Source: CAZEDL01 sp964585245
GTDB lineage: Bacteria > Patescibacteriota > Patescibacteriia > Magasanikbacterales > GWA2-37-8
Direction of reading: 5' to 3'
DNA: 27,141 nt
Assembly: GCA_964585245.1 (NCBI GenBank)
Contig: CAZPCV010000017.1
Coordinates: 1-27,141, forward strand
Part shown: piece after piece, positions 21,301 to 27,141 of the stretch
Position numbering within the stretch: position 1 is the stretch's first letter
How the letters are laid out: every line of letters begins with the position of its first letter
The notes under the pieces: generated by a model
What the model saw: the letters and a program-made list of their open reading frames with translations, nothing else
What the model was told of the DNA's origin: nothing
The model's database searches: none
Translations under genes and position numbers: made by a program

Positions 21301-22467
21301 TTAATAAACTGTGGTTTTGGTGTTCTGCAAGAGCATTGCGATGCTTTCGCTGTCGGTAACGCTGAATTCTGCCTCAAATCCGAGCGTCTGCATTACCAAT
21401 TCATCATTTCCGGCCGATCTGGACCAGTTCTCAAAGCTGACTTGAGCCAAGTCGATAATCAAGAACGGATTACCAGCGGATCCAATAGTAACGTCGCTAT
21501 TGGTCAAATCTAAGCGCATGGCTTTTTTGGTAGAGTTCAGCACCAAATCTTTGAGTGTGGTGGCGTTAAACAGGGCAGTAATTTCACCAACTACTTTAAA
21601 CTGTTTGTTGTGGATGCTGGCCACATCTACCGATCCAAAAGCTTGATATGGTTCAAGGTTTTTTTGGATGGTCATTTTTACCGAAGTTACCGCGCTCGCG
21701 CTGGCTGCATTCAATCCTGACAGTGAAGTAGCGAGTTTAAGGTTGGCATGCTTTGATAAGAAGTGATTCTCACTAGTAGTAAAGGAAGGGGTTGCACTCG
21801 TAGAACTTTCTTTTTGCCCTTTCCACACACTTGCAAACCTCAGAAAATCCCCTACTTTAAGCTCTAATTCTAATGATTCGAGCATGCTGTATGGCGAACG
21901 GAACGTTCCGACATCATCCACGCCATAGAGGGTATAAGAGGGATGGTTATTTGAGTTCAGACGGGCAAATACGTGGGTACGTAAGGTGTTATCAAAGGTA
22001 GGAACCCCGGTCGCGCTTGATGTTCCGCCCGTAACGGTATTAGATCCGCTAGTAAACGTTCCGCTTGCTACGACAACGTAAATTTGCGTACCATCAACAC
22101 GCCGTACCGTTCCGGTTGCACTGGATACAGCCTGCGTTACCGTTTCCCCTACTTGGAATGTTCCGCTTAAGCTGCCCATGGTCATGCGCAAGCAGAGGTA
22201 TTCAGTACCTAATGCCGCATTGAGAAGGTGGCCGCCGTATTGATCACGGAAAATACCTTTGACCTCTGTTTTGGTCATTTGGCGCACAGTCTGGCTGTCG
22301 CGTAATTCTTCAATCGTTCCATAAGCAGAAAGGTCTTTGGCCTTTTCCACTTCCGGTTCAAACGCACCGTCGGTTTTTGGAATCCAAGCGGTGGCAGATA
22401 CCGGAGTTCCTGCAGTTGATTCTTTGCCTAAGCCGATTTTTTGCAGTCGGCCGATATGTTCATTCAT
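21301..22467 (-). CDS. Major tail tube protein
   Basis: The 388-residue product begins IGRLQKIGLGKESTAGTPV, the common opening of siphovirus tube proteins that assemble as hexameric rings. It continues with alternating strands and a conserved-looking C-terminal region. At about residues 100-153 there is an insert of the type GETVTQAVSSATGTV, ending VTGGTSSATG, a Gly/Ser/Thr repeat domain often found as a surface insertion in phage proteins. It sits upstream of the chaperones, as expected. Confidence 0.82.
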   Translation of the reverse strand: MNEHIGRLQKIGLGKESTAGTPVSATAWIPKTDGAFEPEVEKAKDLSAYGTIEELRDSQTVRQMTKTEVKGIFRDQYGGHLLNAALGTEYLCLRMTMGSLSGTFQVGETVTQAVSSATGTVRRVDGTQIYVVVASGTFTSGSNTVTGGTSSATGVPTFDNTLRTHVFARLNSNNHPSYTLYGVDDVGTFRSPYSMLESLELELKVGDFLRFASVWKGQKESSTSATPSFTTSENHFLSKHANLKLATSLSGLNAASASAVTSVKMTIQKNLEPYQAFGSVDVASIHNKQFKVVGEITALFNATTLKDLVLNSTKKAMRLDLTNSDVTIGSAGNPFLIIDLAQVSFENWSRSAGNDELVMQTLGFEAEFSVTDSESIAMLLQNTKTTVY

Positions 22468-22478
22468 ATTTGATAAAG

Positions 22479-22640
22479 TTATTCTTGATTAAACATTTTT
22501 TTTACTTTTTGTTCTGCTTCTTCGATACTGGCGGCTTCGATACTCACGCCGTACCCGGGGAAAAAGTACCGCTGCGTTGGTTGATCTATTTTTTCCTCTT
22601 TAGGCTCTGCAGCCTCATTTTTTTTATGTTCTTTTGGCAT
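22479..22640 (-). CDS. 53-residue hypothetical phage protein
   Basis: An ATG at 22640 opens a 53-codon frame ending at TAA 22479-22481, filling the gap between the tail-terminator-like and tube genes. The first 20 residues are Lys/Glu-rich (PKEHKKNEAAEPKEEK). The rest, YFFPGYGVSIEAASIEEAEQ, has the look of a compact one-strand, one-helix domain. Small genes at this place are common in siphovirus modules, but I cannot name it. Confidence 0.6.
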   Translation of the reverse strand: MPKEHKKNEAAEPKEEKIDQPTQRYFFPGYGVSIEAASIEEAEQKVKKMFNQE

Positions 22641-22643
22641 ATG

Positions 22644-23063
22644 CTAAGTATTAATAAACTTTAAAATTTTTGCTTCTACCGCTATGTCGAAAACTATCAC
22701 CGGCTGGATAAACTCGTTAGATATTTTCGGTGGGCTCACTCCCCTGATCTCAAAGCTGACGGCTGTGCCAGTAAGGGATTGGTGGTCATCCTTCCTGAAC
22801 TCAGCGGTCAGCGCATCCATGAGCGTCATCCATTTTTCGGTCGCTGCTTGCCTTTCTTCCGCCGGGAAGATCGACCGAACAATGAATTGCTCGTTAACCA
22901 TATTTGTGACAGTATCAATCATCTTTTCACTCGTACCCACAAAAATGATATTTCCCGAAGGGAAGCTGGTGGGAGCCGTCTCTTGGTACTCATATTTAAG
23001 GGGTAAGATTGAGTTATCAATACCATCAAGAATGGTTTTTAATTTTTGAATGGTGGCTAACAT
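22644..23063 (-). CDS. Tail terminator/completion-like protein
   Basis: The product has 139 residues and a mixed alpha/beta pattern. An N-terminal helix comes first (TIQKLKTILDGI), then a strand with NIIFVGTSEKMIDTV, a loop with PAEERQAATEKWMTLMDAL and a C-terminal strand pair. This fits tail terminator proteins (gpU type), which cap the tube before joining to the head. Position between the gp10-like and tube genes supports it; sequence alone is weak. Confidence 0.5.
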   Translation of the reverse strand: MLATIQKLKTILDGIDNSILPLKYEYQETAPTSFPSGNIIFVGTSEKMIDTVTNMVNEQFIVRSIFPAEERQAATEKWMTLMDALTAEFRKDDHQSLTGTAVSFEIRGVSPPKISNEFIQPVIVFDIAVEAKILKFINT

Positions 23064-23064
23064 A

Positions 23065-23463
23065 TCAACGAGCTATTTTTTTAAGAGCAAGCAGTTTCTG
23101 AAATTTAGACTTTGTTTTTTCTTGATTTTCCTGAATGGCTCGGGTGAAATAATATTTTGGCTGGATATACACGCTATGATTTCGTCCGGCCCGGCCGCCA
23201 AATTCATGGATTCGTGCATAGTCTTTATTACTGCCCACGTAACCCGTTACTTGCCCGGCGCCGCGCTCTACCTTACTGTCAATTGAGCGTTTAAGATCAC
23301 CTGTTTTGACTGGAACATACCCCGGGCTTTTAGCGGTATTTCGAATATCAAGAATGGTAGAAAAAACAGCCTCATACATCGCGCCAAGTACTGCGTCCTT
23401 TAAGTTTGGCAATCCGGCCGAGAGCTTAGCCATCTGGTCTGAATTGTATTGAAGTATGAACAT
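23065..23463 (-). CDS. HK97 gp10-like head-tail protein
   Basis: The 132-residue product shows the recognisable gp10 core: YVPVKTGDLKRSI, then VGSNKDYARIHEFGGRAG and a C-terminal YFTRAIQENQ helix. Proteins of this family join the head to the tail. The gene lies one base after the head-closure gene, in the normal order connector, closure, gp10, terminator. Confidence 0.78.
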   Translation of the reverse strand: MFILQYNSDQMAKLSAGLPNLKDAVLGAMYEAVFSTILDIRNTAKSPGYVPVKTGDLKRSIDSKVERGAGQVTGYVGSNKDYARIHEFGGRAGRNHSVYIQPKYYFTRAIQENQEKTKSKFQKLLALKKIAR

Positions 23464-23464
23464 A

Positions 23465-23791
23465 TTAATGGTTTGAATTTCGTTCTTTATGCAGAGTTAC
23501 GACGTATAAATCATCACTGTCAGTATTATTTTCGTGCTTTTCTATTCCGGTTACCCGATATTCAATACTGTTTGCGTCGACCACCTTATCCCCCATGTCT
23601 ATGGTTACCGGATCGCAATACATGAGAAAGACTTCGATGTTTTGGGTTTGGTCCAAGGCTTGCAGTATTTCTCCGCGCTGGCTTTCAATGTACGCTTCCA
23701 CGCCAGTCAAATTCGGGCTGCCCGGGAAAGTATTCGTACTCGCTCCATACGTCATGTTATAAATTGAAACAGTAGTGTTTGCGCCGATCAT
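23465..23791 (-). CDS. Head closure/completion-like protein
   Basis: It has 108 residues, mostly beta, with TVSIYNMTYG at the start, a central GVEAYIESQRGE and a C-terminal GDKVVDANSIEYRVTGIEKH. This matches the small beta-barrel stoppers (SPP1 gp16 type) that seal the portal after packaging. The start overlaps the connector stop by four bases (ATGA), implying coupled translation. Family assignment is by pattern and order. Confidence 0.6.
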   Translation of the reverse strand: MIGANTTVSIYNMTYGASTNTFPGSPNLTGVEAYIESQRGEILQALDQTQNIEVFLMYCDPVTIDMGDKVVDANSIEYRVTGIEKHENNTDSDDLYVVTLHKERNSNH

Positions 23792-24642
23792 ATGGCTATA
23801 AGCTTCACTTGAATATATGGCCTAAGAAAACCCTCAAACATTGCAAAACTTCCGTCATCAGCAAAAGAAATTGTTTTTTGCCCGATAGTGTAAGACTTTA
23901 TGCCACGATTTTTTGACTGATTTTTTAAGAAAGAAACCATCATCATCACCGCGGCTTTAATATCTTCCGGAAAATCTATACCACCTAGTGCCGCGCCCGA
24001 TAACGTCATATTCGTGGAATCGCTTGCGCTTATAGCGATGTTGTTCGTGCCACCCACCTCATCATCCAAAATGTACACGCGCGAGCCTAAAGCGAAAGCG
24101 CTCACTGTTTTTGTCGCTGGAAATGTGGCCGTTAAGCCGTTAATTGCCGCGGCGAGGCTCGTTGCTGTAGCTGAGTTGCTAGTACCAGCCGTCCAATTGG
24201 TTCCGGCGGTCTTTACCACCCCTCCAACCGTCACCGTATCAAGAGCAAGGCCGGAGTAGTCTACAATGTCGATATAGGCCATCTGCCGAGCGTTCCACCC
24301 GGCCGCATAAGACACTTTGAGCGCTCGATATCCGTTTTTAAGATAGTTTTCCAAGTACAGCGCCCGATCTTGCAGATCATAGGCTTCTTCCTGTGTATAT
24401 TCGATGTCATCATCCATAACCGTGCCGATCCGGACCGGATGAGCTTCGGATAAATAGACGACTGCACCTTTAGCATCATGTACTTCATCGGTTACCTTAT
24501 GAAGCGATAGGTCAGCTACCCCAATAATTCCATTTACCAGCATGGTCGCCTGTTTGTTGAGCATGCTTAAAAGTGAATCCTGTGTTGATCCAGAAATTCC
24601 TAGGTAAGTTTTTAATTCAGTTGTAGTAACGTAAAGGTTCAT
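23788..24642 (-). CDS. Head-tail connector with a large inserted domain
   Basis: The core is connector-like (gp6/gp15 type): TTTELKTYLGIS at the start, residues 60-118 with YRALKVSYAAGWNA, and then, after residue 222, FPEDIKAAVMMMVSFLKNQ. In ordinary connectors these two blocks are nearly adjacent. Here about 100 residues (about 122-222) are inserted between them. The insert reads as a beta-rich domain: VTVGGVVKTAGTNW, TATSLAAAINGL and NIAISASDSTNMTLSG. It probably projects from the virion neck. Total length 284. Confidence 0.7.
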   Translation of the reverse strand: MNLYVTTTELKTYLGISGSTQDSLLSMLNKQATMLVNGIIGVADLSLHKVTDEVHDAKGAVVYLSEAHPVRIGTVMDDDIEYTQEEAYDLQDRALYLENYLKNGYRALKVSYAAGWNARQMAYIDIVDYSGLALDTVTVGGVVKTAGTNWTAGTSNSATATSLAAAINGLTATFPATKTVSAFALGSRVYILDDEVGGTNNIAISASDSTNMTLSGAALGGIDFPEDIKAAVMMMVSFLKNQSKNRGIKSYTIGQKTISFADDGSFAMFEGFLRPYIQVKLIAI

Positions 24643-24920
24643 AGTGTTGGTTTATTTCTTGGCCATGCGATTTCTTCAATAGTTCCATTTGATAATGCAG
24701 CGGTATAGCGCGTCTGAATATCATTGGTGGCTCTAAGCACGTATTTATTTGCCTGTGTTGGATGTTGGCGAATTTCGATAGCATGCAACGCCTCAAAATT
24801 TGATACATGAATTCCCCCGTTATAATCCACATCATCTTTAGGGTAACCTTCACCTGCATCAATCAACGCGAGCGCTGCTAATGCTTGTGCTTGAGAATTA
24901 AAAATATAATCGTGCAGCAT
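24639..24920 (-). CDS. Small hypothetical virion-region protein
   Basis: The start at 24920 was chosen because TATG follows the stop of the LamG-like gene (24922) directly; an ATG at 24977 would overlap that gene by 56 bases. The product has 93 residues: a short helix (SQAQALAALALIDAG), then DDVDYNGGIHVSNFEALHAIEI and a strand-rich end. Its stop overlaps the connector start by four bases. No family is recognised; it may be a decoration or fibre partner. Confidence 0.6.
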   Translation of the reverse strand: MLHDYIFNSQAQALAALALIDAGEGYPKDDVDYNGGIHVSNFEALHAIEIRQHPTQANKYVLRATNDIQTRYTAALSNGTIEEIAWPRNKPTL

Positions 24921-24921
24921 A

Positions 24922-25632
24922 CTAAGAAAGGTTGTATAAATTTTTAGAATCCATCCATAGTGCCGTTCTTTCGGCATCGGTCAATGATCTAGTTGCTATG
25001 CCGATCTCGGAAAATTTCATATTGGTAAAATAGGAAACATCATCCGATCCAATAAACCAGTGGCTCGTAGTCGTTGCCGTTCCCGGATCAGCCGAAGCAC
25101 CAGCACTTAAAGAAACTTCCACGTTATTAACCCACATCCTCAATCCGGCTTCGGTTCCGTCATAAGCTATCAAGTAAAATTTAGGCGTTGCTGTAGCTCT
25201 TGCCGGGCTTCCTTTGCTAAGAGTGGCTGACCCTCTCTTAACATACAATTCTGGTGATCCATTAATATAAAGATAGTCACCAAATCCATTTCTGGTATAA
25301 AGAAAACCATCTGTACCAAGTAATCGGGCCGTCATGAAAATAGTAAAAGGACCGTATGTGAAATTTGTTCCTTTGAGCGAGTCGTCAACACCATCAAGCG
25401 TGGCACACGGCATGTTGTTAAACTGCGAATCAGCTGCGGTAAATAAGGGCATTTTTGAGCCTACTGCCTGTGCTACACCATGATTATTTCCCGTCTGGTC
25501 ACCGATTGAAGCGACGTTTCCGCTATCTAAACCCACACCTAAATCAAGACGCATGTACGAATACATGTCCGGCAACATAAGCGCTGTTGGCTTATTGCTA
25601 TTCTTGGTCATCTTTAGGTTGAGTCCGAGCAT
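24922..25632 (-). CDS. LamG/concanavalin-like lectin-fold protein
   Basis: The 236-residue product has the pattern of a LamG (Laminin_G_3-like) jelly roll: NNMPCATLDGVDDSLKG, TYGPFTIFMTARLLG, FYLIAYDGTEAGLRMWVNN and FSEIGIATRSLTDAERTAL. Such domains bind carbohydrates or cell surfaces. It is encoded between capsid and connector genes rather than with the tail fibre, so a capsid-attached or neck-attached adhesin is likely. An internal ATG at 25611 is an alternative start. Confidence 0.65.
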   Translation of the reverse strand: MLGLNLKMTKNSNKPTALMLPDMYSYMRLDLGVGLDSGNVASIGDQTGNNHGVAQAVGSKMPLFTAADSQFNNMPCATLDGVDDSLKGTNFTYGPFTIFMTARLLGTDGFLYTRNGFGDYLYINGSPELYVKRGSATLSKGSPARATATPKFYLIAYDGTEAGLRMWVNNVEVSLSAGASADPGTATTTSHWFIGSDDVSYFTNMKFSEIGIATRSLTDAERTALWMDSKNLYNLS

Positions 25633-25637
25633 ACTGG

Positions 25638-26207
25638 CTAATACAAAGCTTTAATATTTGTGGCGGTCGTTCCGGTATTATTTACGCGCTGAACAAGCAA
25701 GTACAAATAGCTGTAATTTCCTACGGAAAAAGATACGCTTGACCCATCTAATGTTAGAACACTAATCGTGCCACCAGTGCCGATGTATAGAGAGCGTGCT
25801 ATACCTTGGGGAAAAAGCGTGCTGTCATGCGGCGTTACGTCCGCAGCATCGCTTGCTGGCGCGGTCATATCAAAACCGCTACGTGGCTGTAATTTTGCCG
25901 CAATGGTGGCGGTGGGTGTCGTGCCAGTCAATACCATTTTCAGACGAACAAATAAGCCGGGCGCATAAAGATACCTTTTCTTTATTCCGGTTGCAGTAAT
26001 GGCCGGGAAAGTAAGCCTGTCATCAAAATTCACTCCGTCGTATGAAACTTGAGCGGTAATGGCAAGAGAGGGTGTAGTTCCGCCTATCGCGCTTACATTG
26101 TTGGCAATTTCTACAAGGTTCACGCTGGGGTCAACTTGCATGATGTCCGAGTATTTCGTAGTTGCCGAACTAAACACGATTGTCTGATTAAAGTCGTTTA
26201 GATTCAT
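25638..26207 (-). CDS. Spike-base-like structural protein
   Basis: The 189-residue product has an N-terminal beta-sandwich part (ITAQVSYDGVNFDDRL; LYAPGLFVRLKMVLTG). The C-terminal region has SLYIGTGGTISVLTLDG and LVQRVNNTGTTATNIKALY, a pattern I associate with spike base proteins (RCAP_Rcc01079-like). It may anchor the neighbouring LamG-like protein to the virion. The family link is from memory of the pattern and needs a profile search. Confidence 0.55.
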   Translation of the reverse strand: MNLNDFNQTIVFSSATTKYSDIMQVDPSVNLVEIANNVSAIGGTTPSLAITAQVSYDGVNFDDRLTFPAITATGIKKRYLYAPGLFVRLKMVLTGTTPTATIAAKLQPRSGFDMTAPASDAADVTPHDSTLFPQGIARSLYIGTGGTISVLTLDGSSVSFSVGNYSYLYLLVQRVNNTGTTATNIKALY

Positions 26208-26218
26208 AAAATTTTTAG

Positions 26219-26713
26219 CTATTTAGTATTTTTCTTGTCCTGATTTTTTTTCTTTTCCTCTTTAGCTTTTTGTTCTTCATCAGCCAGCTTTTTTTCCTGC
26301 TCGGCTTGAGCCTCTACGAGTAACTCGCGCAATTCTTCTGTCTCAGCCGCGTCGTTAAATGTGGCCTCAGCTTTCTTTAAAGCCTCGATAATTTCCTCGC
26401 GAGTAAACTCTTCTACTTTTTTATTTACTTGTTCTCCGCTTTCTTTGTCTGTTTTCTTATTTTTCTTACTTGGTGCATTCTTACCGAAACGATTCATGTA
26501 CGGCTGTTCAGTTGGCTTATCGCCTTTAAGCGTCCAAAGTGGGCTATAGGAAAGCAAGGTTTTGGCTTGAAGCAAGCCAACTTTGAGCACTCCATTAGTA
26601 GGAACTTCTCTTTTTTCTGACTCTCCATCTACGAGTACTTTGGTAGGTTCCCCATGCCATTGAACGTCAATTGTTCCCTTGTCCATGAGTTCTTTTTTGA
26701 GATCGTATTGCAT
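26219..26713 (-). CDS. Charged hypothetical protein near the capsid gene
   Basis: Residues 1-75 are mixed (DVQWHGEPTKVLVDG; LQAKTLLSYSPLWTLKG). Residues 76-164 are dominated by Lys and Glu, with a helical, coiled-coil-like segment (REEIIEALKKAEATFNDAA) and a Lys-rich tail. No family is recognised. Its place between capsid and connector genes allows a head accessory or assembly role, but scaffold proteins normally precede the capsid gene, so that is less likely. Confidence 0.6.
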   Translation of the reverse strand: MQYDLKKELMDKGTIDVQWHGEPTKVLVDGESEKREVPTNGVLKVGLLQAKTLLSYSPLWTLKGDKPTEQPYMNRFGKNAPSKKNKKTDKESGEQVNKKVEEFTREEIIEALKKAEATFNDAAETEELRELLVEAQAEQEKKLADEEQKAKEEKKKNQDKKNTK

Positions 26714-26748
26714 ACGTTTTTATATTAAATAATTAATGAATTTATACC

Positions 26749-26765
26749 TGCCCCAAGAAGGGGCA
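26749..26765. other. Small hairpin after the capsid gene
   Basis: TGCCCC (26749-26754) and GGGGCA (26760-26765) form a six-bp stem with a five-base loop, 11 bases past the capsid stop on the minus strand. Without a T-run it is more likely an mRNA-stability or processing element than a terminator. Confidence 0.45.
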
Positions 26766-26776
26766 AAGTAAACTCA

Positions 26777-27141
26777 CTAGATAGTGATGTTGATACCTGC
26801 AGCAACGGTCGGATTGGAAAGACTGGCTTCTGCATCCACGATTTTGAAAGCAAAATCAAAGGTAGCAACCAAGCGATAGCCGTAACCAGCTACACGCACG
26901 ATTTCGAGGAAGAAGTCAGAACCGAAACCGTACTGTACGGCTGGCTTATAGAGCGCTAAGGTTTGGCCTTTGGTGTTATTTGCTCCAGTAGCGGAAATCT
27001 TGCCGTCAGCTTCGGTCAAAGGTACAAGATGAGTAGTCAAGATATCTGCACCGTAAGGAGTAGGAGTAAAGCCGCGCTGAATAGTGGCGCGATCTGCAGA
27101 GTTAGCAACCAATTTGAACGGATCGAGCGTTTTGGCTTTAT
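26777..27141 (-). CDS. Major capsid protein, C-terminal part
   Basis: The frame is open across the right edge of the window, and the first visible codons (KAKTLDPFK) precede any start codon, so the gene is truncated at its 5' end here. About 121 residues are visible: AVQYGFGSDFFLEIVRVAGYG, LVATFDFAFKIVDAEASL and an end with PTVAAGINITI. The late-operon position directly before head-tail genes and the beta-rich end fit an HK97-fold capsid protein. The main fold is outside the window, so another head protein cannot be excluded. Confidence 0.55.
   Translation of the reverse strand, partial: KAKTLDPFKLVANSADRATIQRGFTPTPYGADILTTHLVPLTEADGKISATGANNTKGQTLALYKPAVQYGFGSDFFLEIVRVAGYGYRLVATFDFAFKIVDAEASLSNPTVAAGINITI

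Noticed and set aside
24921..24977. Upstream start for the small hypothetical gene at 24639
   Set aside because: It would overlap the LamG-like gene by 56 bases; the ATG at 24920, directly after that stop, fits the operon spacing.
27110..27112. TTG at 27112 as the start of the capsid-like gene
   Set aside because: The frame is open further upstream to the window edge and the upstream residues look coding, so the gene is simply cut by the window.
1..27141. CRISPR array, rRNA, insertion sequence or alternative genetic code
   Set aside because: No regularly spaced repeats, rRNA or transposase seen; TGA ends several genes (for example the methyltransferase at 9882) at sensible places.

Overview
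The window looks like part of a bacterial chromosome carrying the left part of an integrated siphovirus-like prophage. The host looks like a streamlined, low-to-moderate G+C bacterium. The short methionyl-tRNA synthetase, A/T-rich start regions with few Shine-Dalgarno sequences, and gene mix fit Candidate Phyla Radiation (Patescibacteria/Parcubacteria-type) genomes. That placement is inference; no rRNA or other decisive marker is present. UGA is used as a stop, so the Gly-UGA code of some CPR lineages does not apply.

Host segment (1-6176, all minus strand): a partial SIMPL-domain membrane-anchored protein, a CvpA-family membrane protein, methionyl-tRNA synthetase (metG), 16S rRNA 2'-O-methyltransferase (rsmI), cysteine desulfurase (iscS/nifS type), a DEDDy 3'-5' exonuclease and a stand-alone nucleotidyltransferase. 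A strong sigma70-type promoter at 5285-5313 probably drives the exonuclease-iscS-rsmI-metG block.

Integration/regulation module (about 6250-8850): a conspicuously G+C-rich Cys-rich lipoprotein gene (+), a predicted small RNA gene with tandem promoters (-), a small HTH protein overlapping the end of a tyrosine recombinase (-), and an elaborate recombinase leader. The leader has a palindromic operator at the predicted start site and a terminator-like hairpin four bases before the start codon. Three promoters here share a TTATYCAC (DnaA-box-like) element 7-10 bp upstream of the -35.

Cargo (8848-12801): a translationally coupled pair, a C5-cytosine DNA methyltransferase and a GHKL (MORC/MutL-like) ATPase fused to a PD-(D/E)XK nuclease domain. 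This is a restriction-modification-like module and the most interesting system in the window. It is followed by a secreted DUF3761-like protein (-) and a zinc-ribbon membrane protein (+), transcribed divergently.

Virion and lysis genes (12857-27141, all minus, so expressed right to left): major capsid C-terminus (runs off the window), a charged protein, a spike-base-like protein, a LamG-like lectin-fold protein, a small hypothetical, head-tail connector, head closure, gp10-like and tail-terminator proteins, a 53-residue protein, tail tube, tail assembly chaperones with a -1 frameshift at A AAA AAA, tape measure, distal tail, collar-domain fibre, tail hub-like protein, a coiled-coil membrane protein, a papain-plus-amidase endolysin and a holin. 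No sheath gene is seen, so a long non-contractile tail is likely. Portal, terminase, replication genes and the right attachment site lie outside the window.
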